Of a stretch of DNA of 43,912 bases, positions 32,612 to 41,081 are shown piece by piece; position 1 is the first letter of the stretch, and each line of letters opens with the position of its first letter. Under the pieces are notes generated by a model that was given only the letters and a program-made list of their open reading frames with translations, had not been told where the DNA came from and ran no database searches. Both the position numbers and the translations under genes were made by a program. The stretch comes from Cyanothece sp. BG0011 (GTDB lineage Bacteria; Cyanobacteriota; Cyanobacteriia; Cyanobacteriales; Microcystaceae): assembly GCF_003013815.1 (NCBI RefSeq), contig NZ_PRLH01000144.1:1-43912 (forward strand), in the 5' to 3' direction.

Positions 32612-33391
32612 TTATGAGGATAGCTTTTTAATATTAATCGGCTCAACTGCTGCTATTTTGGCTGATTGAGTTGTGGTTGAAGTGGTAGGAGAAGCGGAAG
32701 ATTCTTTGATGACTTCTGAGTTGAATCGATAACCCACATTGCGTACCGTTTGAATTAAACTCGGTTGACGGGGATCGGTTTCAATTTTCTTCCGTAAAGA
32801 CAACACATGGGTGTCAATGGTACGGGGATTATCGATCGCCTCTGGCCAAGCTCGTTGTAGCAATTCTGCGCGACTGAGGGGGTTTCCTTCTGCTTGAGCT
32901 AGGACGTACAATAAACTAAATTCTTGGGGGGTCAAATCCACAAAATGTCCTTGAAACTGAACCCGACGTTGGACGAGATCAATTTTTAGGTCACCATAAT
33001 CTAGAAACAAAGGAGCAGAAGCAACCCGTACCCGTCGAATTAAGGCTTCTACCCTAGCCATAAATTCTTGCATTCCAAAGGGTTTGGTTAAATAATCATC
33101 GGCCCCTGCACTGAGTCCCTTAACAATATCTTTTTCTGTGTTCCGGGCTGATAAGATCAGAATCATTGATTGCCGTTGTTGATGAAGCCACCGGCACAAT
33201 TCTAGTGGATCTCCGTCAGATAGATCAGCATCGAGGATCACTAAGGTGGGTTGGCGACGGTTAAAGACACTCCTGGCCTGTTGCAGATTGGCGCATTGTT
33301 GCGCTGTATAACCGGCTTGTTGCAGATGCCAACCTAATAATGAGCGTAGATGAGGATTCCCCTCAACAATAGCAGTATAAATGAGACTCAC
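32612..33391 (-). CDS. OmpR-family response regulator with atypical acidic pocket
   Basis: The gene begins at a GTG (33391). The 259-residue protein has a receiver domain (1-120) with phospho-acceptor Asp54 (LVILDADLSDGD), Ser81 and Lys103 (LTKPFG), and a winged-helix DNA-binding domain (about 130-230, RTIDTHVLSLRKKIE, TVRNVGYRF). In the acidic pocket the usual Asp-Asp or Glu-Asp reads Glu10-Gly11 (VEGN), so magnesium binding may be weak. A Ser/Thr-rich tail follows. It may be an NblR-like regulator, but that is not certain. No histidine kinase is nearby. Confidence 0.88.
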   Translation of the reverse strand: MSLIYTAIVEGNPHLRSLLGWHLQQAGYTAQQCANLQQARSVFNRRQPTLVILDADLSDGDPLELCRWLHQQRQSMILILSARNTEKDIVKGLSAGADDYLTKPFGMQEFMARVEALIRRVRVASAPLFLDYGDLKIDLVQRRVQFQGHFVDLTPQEFSLLYVLAQAEGNPLSRAELLQRAWPEAIDNPRTIDTHVLSLRKKIETDPRQPSLIQTVRNVGYRFNSEVIKESSASPTTSTTTQSAKIAAVEPINIKKLSS

Positions 33392-33640
33392 CTTAGTTTT
33401 CGTCCTTCTAATTTGACAGTCCTTAGCGTAACAAACGTATTGTCAAGAATTTGTAACATCGGCTACGCTGCCTTTCCGCATTTCCTAAGAAAACCTTAAG
33501 ATTCTACAAAATTCTTTCTTGTCTTGCTCAACTAAGCGGTACGGTTTTCAAATGAATAAGACAGAGATAGAATGGAAAATACCGAACCGGTAGGATTTTC
33601 TTAAAATTTTTGATTTACTTAATATTGTAACTTGTTTTTC

Positions 33641-33659
33641 TCTTAATGATTCATTAAGA
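33641..33659. promoter_or_regulatory. 19-bp palindrome upstream of the DUF6761 gene
   Basis: TCTTAATGA-T-TCATTAAGA (33641-33659) is a perfect palindrome with a single central base, 54 bases before the ATG at 33714. It is suited to a dimeric regulator. It could also form a weak hairpin. Confidence 0.45.
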
Positions 33660-33713
33660 TTAAGTCATTTATTTTTTACCAACGCCCCTGGAGACTATTC
33701 CCATTCATCGATT

Positions 33714-33965
33714 ATGCTGCAACATCCCTTGGCAATTCGTTATTACCAAAACCTAACAGACGGCATGGTGGAACTATGGAACCGAGGCCGTCGCTTTGAT
33801 GAAATTCAATGTTATATGGATGGTTATCTTGCTTGTCTGCGACAGGTAGATGTGTTAGAACCCTATGTAATTCATCGTTTAGAGGAGGATGCTTGGCGTT
33901 TTTTCCGCGATCCTTCTAATTTTGAATTCACTGCTTTAGAACGGGAGACTGATTTTTACCGATAA
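33714..33965 (+). CDS. DUF6761 family small protein
   Basis: The 83-residue protein begins MLQHPLAIRYYQNLTDGMVELWNRG and continues with the FDEIQCYMDGYLACLR and LEPYVIHRLEEDAWRF segments that define DUF6761. It is an all-helical soluble protein of cyanobacteria with no known function. A 19-bp palindrome lies upstream and a strong terminator follows 33 bases after the stop, so it is a single-gene transcript. Confidence 0.85.
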   Translation: MLQHPLAIRYYQNLTDGMVELWNRGRRFDEIQCYMDGYLACLRQVDVLEPYVIHRLEEDAWRFFRDPSNFEFTALERETDFYR

Positions 33966-33998
33966 TAATGCTCTAAAAAAGTGATGAAACAGAACGTT

Positions 33999-34026
33999 AG
34001 CCCGCATATGCGGGCTTATTTTTTTT
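33999..34026 (+). terminator. terminator after the DUF6761 gene
   Basis: A perfect 18-base palindrome, AGCCCGCATATGCGGGCT (33999-34016), is followed by TATTTTTTTT. It touches the stop of the convergent grxD gene at 34025. Confidence 0.9.
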
Positions 34027-34348
34027 AAGAAGCGAGCGCCACTTCTACCATTTGTTGTAGCTCACCATTTTGGTACATTTCGATCATAATATCAGAGCCA
34101 CCGACAAATTCCCCGTTAATATAAACTTGGGGAATGGTGGGCCAATTAGAATACTCTTTGATGCCTTGACGAATATCAGGATCGGCTAAAACGTCAACAG
34201 TCTCGAAAGGAACCCCTAGGGTACTCAAAATTTGTACCACATTGTTAGAAAAGCCACATTGAGGCATTAATTTATTACCTTTCATAAAGACCAAGATTTT
34301 GTTATTGTTCACCATTTGGTCGATTTTTTCTTTGATGTCTGAGGTCAT
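34025..34348 (-). CDS. grxD: monothiol glutaredoxin, Grx4 (GrxD) family
   Basis: The 107-residue protein has the CGFS active site (Cys31, in [12 protein letters not shown]), the [17 protein letters not shown] glutathione-binding region and the usual MKGNK strand. Grx4-type proteins bind [2Fe-2S] clusters with glutathione and work with BolA in cluster trafficking and iron regulation. The bolA gene lies upstream on the same strand, but a TnpB element is inserted between them (34521-35795). The gene therefore needs its own promoter within 34349-34520. No other partner is adjacent. Confidence 0.95.
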   Translation of the reverse strand: MTSDIKEKIDQMVNNNKILVFMKGNKLMPQCGFSNNVVQILSTLGVPFETVDVLADPDIRQGIKEYSNWPTIPQVYINGEFVGGSDIMIEMYQNGELQQMVEVALAS

Positions 34349-34385
34349 ACTTGCTCCTTGAGGAATTTATTCAATGATAATTGGC

Positions 34386-34507
34386 TCAAACTGAGATCCA
34401 TTAGCTGATTTAATCACAGAGGAATAGAACTGTTTTTGTTAGGCTACCAGCAACAGATAGACCCATCAGCCTTACCTCTATAACCAGGTTATTTCATCTC
34501 AGTTTGA
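34386..34507. repeat. 12-bp perfect inverted repeat between grxD and the TnpB element
   Basis: TCAAACTGAGAT (34386-34397) and its complement ATCTCAGTTTGA (34496-34507) are separated by 98 bases. The right arm lies next to the end of the TnpB element. Confidence 0.55.
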
Positions 34508-34516
34508 CATACTCCA

Positions 34517-34546
34517 CTCGTTAAGCTCCTACGTCGCTATAACGAG
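34517..34546 (-). ncRNA. right-end hairpin, likely part of a TnpB guide (omega) RNA
   Basis: CTCGTTAAGC (34517-34526) pairs with GCTATAACGAG (34536-34546) around TCCTACGTC, with one bulge. It overlaps the end of tnpB, the place where omega RNA scaffolds of this family sit. The full RNA would extend upstream into the tnpB 3' end and carry the guide past the element end. Confidence 0.4.
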
Positions 34547-35795
34547 GGATTCTTAAACTCGCGCTTAAGATTTCCTGCTTCACAGATTGGTAACTAGGCA
34601 AAGCCCCCGTCCCATCATCTCCACAGGCATTTTCAGATACGCTATGCCCTAGCGCATATTCTTCTACACCACGATTTCTGATAACTTGCGCTGCTGCCAC
34701 GTCTCGGTGGGTTTTATACCCACATTCAGGACAATTATGCTCTCTAACATCAAGGGTTTTCTTACCAGTATGAAACCCACAATTAGGGCAAATTTGAGAT
34801 GTAAAATTCTTGTCAACTTCATTAACAAAAACATCTCTTTTCCATGCTACCCATTTAAGAATGGTTATGAATTGTCTAAAACCAGCATCAAGACAATGTT
34901 TAGATAACATTCCTTTAGCCCATGACCTAAAATCAATATCTTCAATAAATATTGATTGTGATTGGTCACAAAGACGATGAGCTAACTTGAAATGCCAGTC
35001 TTTACGAGTATCAGAAATTCGTTGATGTAATCTAGCTATCTTTTTGTTTAACTTGTGTCTATTATTAGAGCCTTTTTTCTTATTTCTTAATCTACGCTGT
35101 AGCAATTTCAGCTTACGATGTAGTCGATTTAAGAATCGAGGTCTATCCACAAGTTCACCATCGGAAGTAGCCAAGAATTTATCTAAACCTAAGTCAATAC
35201 CTAAAGGATGTCCATGAAAAGAAACGTCAGGAATATTAACATCTAACTGTAAAGAAAGCATCATGAAGTAACCATTAGCTCTCCTTACAATGCGAGCTTG
35301 TTTTAACTCAAACCCATCAGGTATTTCTCTAGACTTTCTAAACTTTACCCATCCTAGGTGTGGTAATTTAATTTCGTTACCTTTAATACAATCTTTTAGC
35401 ATTTGAGGATATACATAAGACCGCATTCTATCCCTATTTTTAAAGCGCGGAAAGCCTAACTTTTTGGACTGCATATCGGCAAAAGCTCTATCTAAAGTCC
35501 TCAAGACTTGTTGTAAAACTTGAGCGTTTACTGATTTGAGTATGTCATTAGTTTTCTTGGCCTTTGTTAATGCTTTAGCTTGATTGTGATAATTAGGGTA
35601 AGGTACGTCAGGAGAAATAATATATTCCTGAATTAATGAGCAAGAATTAACAGGGGATTTTCTAGAACTTAGCCAGTCCTTACGATCTCTTAAAGCATAA
35701 TTCCAGACGGAGCGACAAACATTTAAAGTATGTTCAATTACCTCAATTTGTTGCTTATTTGGGATTAGCTTAAATTCGTAAGTTAATGTAAGCAT
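34521..35795 (-). CDS. tnpB: TnpB, RNA-guided endonuclease (IS605 OrfB family)
   Basis: The start is ATG 35795 (MLTLTYEFKLIPNKQQIEVI); a GTG four codons upstream is less likely. The 424-residue protein shows all RuvC catalytic residues: Asp201 (GIDLGLDKFLA), Glu285 (IFIEDIDF) and Asp365 (THRDVAAAQVI). It also has an intact zinc finger, Cys336, Cys339, Cys355 and Cys358 (CPNCG, CPECG). TnpB is the RNA-guided nuclease ancestor of Cas12. The gene looks intact and functional. It has no TnpA next to it, so mobility would depend on a transposase elsewhere. It lies inside the bolA-grxD interval. Confidence 0.93.
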   Translation of the reverse strand: MLTLTYEFKLIPNKQQIEVIEHTLNVCRSVWNYALRDRKDWLSSRKSPVNSCSLIQEYIISPDVPYPNYHNQAKALTKAKKTNDILKSVNAQVLQQVLRTLDRAFADMQSKKLGFPRFKNRDRMRSYVYPQMLKDCIKGNEIKLPHLGWVKFRKSREIPDGFELKQARIVRRANGYFMMLSLQLDVNIPDVSFHGHPLGIDLGLDKFLATSDGELVDRPRFLNRLHRKLKLLQRRLRNKKKGSNNRHKLNKKIARLHQRISDTRKDWHFKLAHRLCDQSQSIFIEDIDFRSWAKGMLSKHCLDAGFRQFITILKWVAWKRDVFVNEVDKNFTSQICPNCGFHTGKKTLDVREHNCPECGYKTHRDVAAAQVIRNRGVEEYALGHSVSENACGDDGTGALPSYQSVKQEILSASLRIPRYSDVGA

Positions 35796-35903
35796 TAGTT
35801 CGACCACTATTAATACTTTCCCTAGTTTAAATTAATCTACACACAATGTCAACTCGTGTAAGTTGTCTCCCGCTGGTCGGTTTATTTGTTGGCAAAAATT
35901 CAT

Positions 35904-35952
35904 CTCCCGTTAATTTCTATGAGTCTTTTTTTGGGGAGAAATATAACGGGAG
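35904..35952 (-). terminator. hairpin downstream of bolA
   Basis: CTCCCGTTA (35904-35912) and TAACGGGAG (35944-35952) form a 9-bp stem, extendable through ATTTCT/AGAAAT with one bulge. On the minus strand ATTTTT follows a few bases later. It lies 32 bases after the bolA stop and could end bolA transcription before the TnpB element. Confidence 0.5.
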
Positions 35953-35983
35953 TCCTCTTTTTGTATTTCAGGATAGAGGGAAT

Positions 35984-36238
35984 TTATTTTTGGGCGGCTT
36001 CCCAACCTTGAGGGGTGTATGTTTTTAAGGCCAGAGCATGAATCGCTTCAGATGCCATGGCATCTTGGAGGGCCCCATAGACGATTTGATGTTGCTTAAT
36101 CATGGTTTTTCCTTCAAACTGAGCAGAGACAACGATCGCCTCAAGATGATCACCACCACCGGTGAGATCCCTGACTACCACCTGAGCGTCGGGGAGTTGG
36201 GACTTAATCATATCTTCAACTTGTGCAAGTGCAACCAT
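35984..36238 (-). CDS. bolA: BolA family protein
   Basis: The 84-residue protein has the BolA fold, seen as [51 protein letters not shown]. The conserved GDH-L-E and H-Q-x-V-Y residues can help bind a [2Fe-2S] cluster with a CGFS glutaredoxin. Grx4-BolA pairs act in iron-sulfur and iron homeostasis. It is divergent from lepA across 286 bases and upstream of the TnpB element and grxD. Confidence 0.93.
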   Translation of the reverse strand: MVALAQVEDMIKSQLPDAQVVVRDLTGGGDHLEAIVVSAQFEGKTMIKQHQIVYGALQDAMASEAIHALALKTYTPQGWEAAQK

Positions 36239-36524
36239 TGGCTTTTTCTCTGGAAAACGAATAAAAATACTACTCTTAATCTTAGCGGTTTTTGCTCACT
36301 TGATCTGCTCTTTTTTCTGGCAGGGAATACCCATATAACCTAGAAGGTATCCAGGTTTATGTCTTGTTGGTCCCTCATTATTGAAAGTGTTAATATTTCC
36401 TGATTTAACCCATCACAAACAAGATCCCTAAGAAAAAGCCTCCAATTGGTGGTAGTTAAAGCAAAAAAATCTTACACTAATACACAAGGCCAACTTTTGT
36501 AAACTTACCCCACCAACAGATTCT

Positions 36525-38336
36525 ATGACCGACGTTCCTGTGTCTCGTATTCGTAACTTTTGTATCATTGCTCATATCGATCATGGTAAATCAACCCTAG
36601 CCGATCGAATGCTACAAATGACTGAAACCGTTGCTCAACGGAAAATGAAAGAGCAGTTCCTCGATAACATGGACTTGGAACGGGAACGGGGTATTACCAT
36701 TAAACTCCAAGCGGCTAGGATGAACTATCGCTCCAAAGACGGGCAAGAATACGTTCTCAACCTCATTGATACCCCCGGTCACGTGGACTTTTCCTATGAG
36801 GTATCCCGTTCCTTAGCAGCTTGTGAAGGGGCGTTATTAGTGGTGGACTCCTCTCAAGGGGTAGAAGCGCAAACCCTAGCTAATGTTTATCTGGCCTTAG
36901 AAAATAATTTAGAAATTATTCCAATTTTAAATAAAATTGACTTACCTGGATCAGAACCAGAACGGGTAACCAATGAAATCGAAGAAGTGGTGGGGTTAGA
37001 TTGTACGGGTATTATTAAAGCGTCGGCCAAAGCAGGGATCGGGGTGGATGAAATTTTAGAATCCATTGTTCATTTAGTTCCCCCTCCTAGCGATACGGTG
37101 GATAAGCCGTTGCGGGCCTTGATTTTTGATAGTTATTACGATCCCTATCGGGGTGTGATTGTTTATTTTCGGGTCATGGATGGAACAGTAAAAACTGGCG
37201 ATCGCGTTCGTTTAATGGCTTCTGGTAAGGAATACGAAATTGATGAGTTGGGGGTATTATCTCCTGGTCAAATAGAGGTAGAATCCCTCCATGCAGGGGA
37301 AGTGGGTTATTTTGCTGCCGCTATTAAAGCGGTAGAAGATGCAAGGGTAGGGGATACTATCACCTTAGCTGAAGCACCCTCAAAAGAACCGTTACCCGGT
37401 TACACTGAAGCGAAACCCATGGTTTTTTGTGGTCTATTCCCCACCGATGCGGATCAATATGAAGATTTACGAGAAGCCTTAAACCGCCTTAAACTCAACG
37501 ATGCAGCCCTATCCTACGAACCGGAAACCTCGAGTGCCATGGGGTTTGGTTTCCGTTGTGGGTTCTTGGGGTTACTGCACATGGAAATTGTTCAAGAACG
37601 CCTAGAACGGGAATATGATCTCGATTTAATTACCACTGCCCCTTCTGTAATTTATCGTGTCACCACCATTGATGGGGAAGTGATGCAAATTGATAACCCC
37701 AGTTTACTGCCACCCCCCCAAGAACGGGAAAAGGTAGAAGAACCCTATATTGAAGTGGAAATGATTACCCCGGAAACCTATGTAGGGACGTTGATGGAAC
37801 TCTGTCAAAGTCGTCGGGGGGTGTTTAAGGATATGCGTTACTTTACCCTCTCAAGAACGTCTTTGATCTATGAGTTACCCTTAGCTGAGGTGGTGACGGA
37901 CTTTTTTGATCAGTTAAAGTCAAGATCCCGTGGTTATGCCAGTATGGAGTATCAATTGATCGGTTATCGGGAAAATCCCCTGGTTAAATTGGATATTTTG
38001 GTTAATAAAGACAGTGTGGATGCCTTGGCCATGATCGTTCACCGTGATAAAGCTTATCATGTGGGTCGGGCTTTGACGGAGAAGTTAAAAGAATTGATTC
38101 CCCGTCATCAGTTTAAGGTTCCTATTCAAGCTGCGATCGGGGCCAAAGTCATCGCGAGTGAACATATACCAGCATTGCGTAAAGATGTGTTAGCGAAGTG
38201 TTACGGGGGAGATATTTCTCGTAAGAAAAAACTGCTACAAAAGCAAGCTAAGGGTAAGAAACGAATGAAGGCGATCGGTACGGTAGATGTGCCTCAAGAG
38301 GCGTTTATGGCCGTGTTGAAGCTCGATCCTCAATAG
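36525..38336 (+). CDS. lepA: elongation factor 4 (LepA)
   Basis: LepA is a ribosome-associated GTPase that binds stalled or back-translocating ribosomes. The 603-residue protein has all GTPase motifs: AHIDHGKST (16-24), DTPGHVDF and NKIDLP. It also has the LepA-specific C-terminal domain ending [25 protein letters not shown]. The EF-G-like middle domains are intact, and length is normal. The ATG start is clear. A REP-like inverted repeat follows the gene. Confidence 0.97.
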   Translation: MTDVPVSRIRNFCIIAHIDHGKSTLADRMLQMTETVAQRKMKEQFLDNMDLERERGITIKLQAARMNYRSKDGQEYVLNLIDTPGHVDFSYEVSRSLAACEGALLVVDSSQGVEAQTLANVYLALENNLEIIPILNKIDLPGSEPERVTNEIEEVVGLDCTGIIKASAKAGIGVDEILESIVHLVPPPSDTVDKPLRALIFDSYYDPYRGVIVYFRVMDGTVKTGDRVRLMASGKEYEIDELGVLSPGQIEVESLHAGEVGYFAAAIKAVEDARVGDTITLAEAPSKEPLPGYTEAKPMVFCGLFPTDADQYEDLREALNRLKLNDAALSYEPETSSAMGFGFRCGFLGLLHMEIVQERLEREYDLDLITTAPSVIYRVTTIDGEVMQIDNPSLLPPPQEREKVEEPYIEVEMITPETYVGTLMELCQSRRGVFKDMRYFTLSRTSLIYELPLAEVVTDFFDQLKSRSRGYASMEYQLIGYRENPLVKLDILVNKDSVDALAMIVHRDKAYHVGRALTEKLKELIPRHQFKVPIQAAIGAKVIASEHIPALRKDVLAKCYGGDISRKKKLLQKQAKGKKRMKAIGTVDVPQEAFMAVLKLDPQ

Positions 38337-38413
38337 TGTATCAGTCGCTCAGTTATTAGTGACCATTAATATTAATAGCCCTTATCATGGCGCGGTTGAA
38401 GGAAAATTAAACA

Positions 38414-38478
38414 GTAGGGTGGGCAAGTCAAAAACTTATTGAAACTAACTTCATCCTTGGAAACCTTGCCCACCCTAC
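38414..38478. repeat. REP-like inverted repeat with 14-bp perfect stem
   Basis: GTAGGGTGGGCAAG (38414-38427) and its complement (38465-38478) enclose a 37-nt loop. GTAGGGTGGGCA-type palindromes are widely scattered in cyanobacterial genomes. It lies between lepA and the RNase III-like gene. Confidence 0.75.
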
Positions 38479-38520
38479 AAAATTCGTTGTTATTATTTCT
38501 TTAGGTCGCAAAAATTATCT

Positions 38521-39489
38521 ATGCAGTGGAATTCATCCCCAGTTGAAACAAAAATTAGCTTAAACTTTAAAAATCCCGATCTGCTTTTTCTTGCCTTAAG
38601 TGATCCTTCCTATGCCAAACAAATTAATCAGCCTGAAAGTGATAATCAACGGTTAGAATCCTTAGGAGAAACCTTACTGGATCTGATTATTATTGACTAT
38701 TTATATCATCATTTTCCTTATTTAACTATTAGTAAAATGACGGCATTACAGGATAAGTTATCAGCAAAAGAAAAACTCACCAATCTCTGGTTTAGTTTAG
38801 GATTAGGGGAAAGTTATCCCTTTTTAGATGTTAATCAAGAAAGACATCGTTTACGGGTTAAACCCAGTAATCCTTTTGAAAAATCTCTCAAAGCATTAGT
38901 AGGGGCCATTCATATTGATCGGGGGTTTTCTCATTCCTACAATTGGATTAATAAACACTTAATGGCCCCTTTATTAGAACGGCATCAAAAAGATGATCTA
39001 GAGCGCGTCAATCCTGAAAAACAGTTGAATCTTTTAGGCTCTACCCTATTAAACGTAGTTTCTTTTGATTATTTATACCGTCTTTTACCTTATGTTAATC
39101 CAGGGCGATTAAAAACATTATCCAAACGCTTAATTTCCAAAAAACAACAAACCGAATACCTTAAAAAAGTAGCAACAGAAGACTGGGAAATGATCACCAC
39201 TGAACAAGATAAAATCTCTAAAAAGTCTTTTCCCTCTTTAGTGGGTGCAATGTTTATTCATTTTGATCATGAAAACCCGAAAACTCGCTATCGAAACAGT
39301 CGAAAATGGTTCAAAGAAAACTTTATGGATGAAGACAAAATTTTATACGAGGCGATCGCTTCACTCCTCAAAGATGGTATTCCGCAAAAATGGATTATTC
39401 GTGAAATTTTAGGCTATAAAAGTAAAGATTATGATCGAGGGAGAGCGAGATTTCATGAACTAATGGATCAAAGTTCCAATCAAATATAG
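38521..39489 (+). CDS. tandem RNase III-like protein lacking catalytic residues
   Basis: The 322-residue protein has two RNase III-like domains. Domain 1 (about 15-155) keeps the frame QRLESLGETLLDLIIIDYLY and KSLKALVGAIHIDRGF. Its metal-ligand positions read Glu46, Glu50 (Asp expected), Lys121 (Asp expected) and Lys124 (Glu expected). Domain 2 (about 160-270) reads EKQLNLLGSTLLNVVSFDYLY and KSFPSLVGAMFIHF, with Asn170, Ser174, Lys235 and Pro238 at those positions. Cleavage is therefore very unlikely. A short helical tail (LLKDGIPQKWIIREILGYK) follows; no double-stranded RNA-binding domain is present. It may be an RNA-binding or regulatory pseudoenzyme. A true rnc lies at 17611. Confidence 0.8.
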   Translation: MQWNSSPVETKISLNFKNPDLLFLALSDPSYAKQINQPESDNQRLESLGETLLDLIIIDYLYHHFPYLTISKMTALQDKLSAKEKLTNLWFSLGLGESYPFLDVNQERHRLRVKPSNPFEKSLKALVGAIHIDRGFSHSYNWINKHLMAPLLERHQKDDLERVNPEKQLNLLGSTLLNVVSFDYLYRLLPYVNPGRLKTLSKRLISKKQQTEYLKKVATEDWEMITTEQDKISKKSFPSLVGAMFIHFDHENPKTRYRNSRKWFKENFMDEDKILYEAIASLLKDGIPQKWIIREILGYKSKDYDRGRARFHELMDQSSNQI

Positions 39490-39498
39490 CTTCCCTGG

Positions 39499-39535
39499 AA
39501 AAAACCCCGCACCGCACTAAAAAGCGGTGTCGGGG
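39499..39535 (-). terminator. terminator after hemN
   Basis: CCCCGCACCGC (39505-39515) pairs with GCGGTGTCGGGG (39524-39535) with one bulged T. Read on the minus strand it ends in TTTTTT (complement of 39499-39504), 9 bases after the hemN stop. Confidence 0.88.
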
Positions 39536-39543
39536 TACTACTA

Positions 39544-40941
39544 TTAAATAGCCTTAGAAAAAGACTGTTCTTTACGTCCTTTGAGATAAGGATCAAATAC
39601 CGCCGCAATATTTCTAATTAACCAGCGGCCAGTATTAGTGACTTCTAAGCGATCGCTATGTAAATGAATTAATCCATCGGCTTCTAAGGGTTTAAGATCG
39701 ATTAATTCTTGAGCAAAATATTCGTCAAAATCAAGATCAAAATGAAGATTATACTTCTCTTCAATGCGATCTTTATAGAGTTGAGATTGACACATTAATT
39801 CCATAATCACGGCGCGACGAATGATGTCATCTTTGCTTAAGGTAACGCCTTTTTCGATGGGTAAATGTCCCTCGTCTAAGACTTTATAGTAATCTTTGAT
39901 CTTCTTATGATTTTGAACATAGACATCATGTAACATACTAATTGATGTCATGCCAAACGCTAAAAGATCGGATTCTGGTTTTGTGGTGTAACCCTGAAAG
40001 TTGCGATGTAAATCCCCTTGAGATTGAGCGATCGCCAGTTCATCATTGGCTTTCGCAAAGTGATCCATTCCGATGAATAAATAATCGTTATTATTGAATT
40101 CTTCGATGGTCATTTGCAACATGGCTAACTTTTCTGACGCATTAGGAAGTTCATCAACAGGGAGATTTTTTTGCGCTGGTTTAATCCAAGGAATATAAGC
40201 AAAATTAAACACAGCAATGCGATCGGGATCTAATTCTATGGTCTTTTGAACGGTCTTTTTAAAGGTGTCTCTGTTTTGATACGGTAGTCCATAAATAAGG
40301 TCAACATTGACACTTTCAAACTCAGCTTCTCTCATCCAACCCATAACATTAAATAACATTTCTTCGGGTTGAACACGGTTAATAACTTTCTGTACTTTCG
40401 GGTCAAAATCTTGTATTCCGAAACTAATACGATTAAACCCTAACTGTCTCAAGAAAAAGATTAAATTACGATCAAGATATCGGGGATTGACTTCAATGGA
40501 TATTTCAGCATCTTTGTCAATATTAAAGTTTTTGACTAACGTATTAAATAAGCGATCAATTTGGGATTGATTTAAGTAGTTTGGAGTTCCACCTCCCCAG
40601 TGAATTTGATTAACTGCACGATTGGGGGAAATTAATTCGGCGGTTCTTTCAATATCTTTAATTAAATATTCTAAGTAAGGATCAGCAACTTTTTTATTCC
40701 CTGTAATAATGGTATTACAACCACAAAAATAACAAGCGGTTTCACAAAAAGGAATATGACAATACAGAGAAAGAGGTGTTTTTTTATGGTTTCCTGCTGC
40801 GATTCCTGCTCTAAATTCTACTTCACCTACCTTAGTTTTAAGTTCTGTTGCAGGGGGGTAACTGGTATATCTGGGTAAAGATTTGTCGTATTTTTTGATT
40901 AAGTCTTGGTCAAATTCAATGGTTTTAGCTGTTAAGTTCAT
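39544..40941 (-). CDS. hemN: oxygen-independent coproporphyrinogen III oxidase
   Basis: HemN is a radical-SAM enzyme that decarboxylates coproporphyrinogen III without oxygen, in heme and chlorophyll synthesis. The 465-residue protein has the cluster motif CETACYFCGC (Cys66, Cys70, Cys73, with Cys75 as in E. coli HemN), HWGGGTPNYL, SIEVNPRYLD, VNVDLIYGLP and a full HemN C-terminal domain. Length equals classical HemN rather than HemW. It lies downstream of the heme oxygenase gene on the same strand; a terminator-like hairpin in between may reduce read-through. This order matches the ho2-hemN part of the low-oxygen cluster of Synechocystis (known from the literature). Confidence 0.95.
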   Translation of the reverse strand: MNLTAKTIEFDQDLIKKYDKSLPRYTSYPPATELKTKVGEVEFRAGIAAGNHKKTPLSLYCHIPFCETACYFCGCNTIITGNKKVADPYLEYLIKDIERTAELISPNRAVNQIHWGGGTPNYLNQSQIDRLFNTLVKNFNIDKDAEISIEVNPRYLDRNLIFFLRQLGFNRISFGIQDFDPKVQKVINRVQPEEMLFNVMGWMREAEFESVNVDLIYGLPYQNRDTFKKTVQKTIELDPDRIAVFNFAYIPWIKPAQKNLPVDELPNASEKLAMLQMTIEEFNNNDYLFIGMDHFAKANDELAIAQSQGDLHRNFQGYTTKPESDLLAFGMTSISMLHDVYVQNHKKIKDYYKVLDEGHLPIEKGVTLSKDDIIRRAVIMELMCQSQLYKDRIEEKYNLHFDLDFDEYFAQELIDLKPLEADGLIHLHSDRLEVTNTGRWLIRNIAAVFDPYLKGRKEQSFSKAI

Positions 40942-40992
40942 AGTCTTAATTAGCCTCTCAAGAGTTTAGATAACTTAGGTAGGATCGAGCAG

Positions 40993-41060
40993 AAAAAAAG
41001 GGGAAGTCAGTTTAATAAAAATAGCAACTCAATGGTTTATTTTTCTAACTTTTCCCCTTT
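40993..41060 (-). terminator. terminator-like hairpin between heme oxygenase and hemN
   Basis: AAAGGGGAA (40997-41005) and TTCCCCTTT (41052-41060) form a 9-bp stem with a 46-nt loop, followed on the minus strand by a T run (complement of 40993-40999). It could end the heme oxygenase transcript or act as a partial attenuator. Confidence 0.5.
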
Positions 41061-41081
41061 GTAATAACAGGATTGACAGCT

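Larger units (their letters stand above)
34500..35870 (-). mobile_element. IS200/IS605-family element with TnpB only
   Basis: A TnpB-only element lies between bolA and grxD on the same strand. The right end carries a hairpin at 34517-34546 overlapping the tnpB stop. A left-end structure is expected between 35800 and about 35870, but I could not fix either boundary. No Y1 TnpA is present inside. The coordinates are approximate. Confidence 0.65.

Noticed and set aside
36038-36343. 101-codon plus-strand frame opposite bolA
   Set aside because: It is antisense to a clear BolA protein, and its product has no family pattern.
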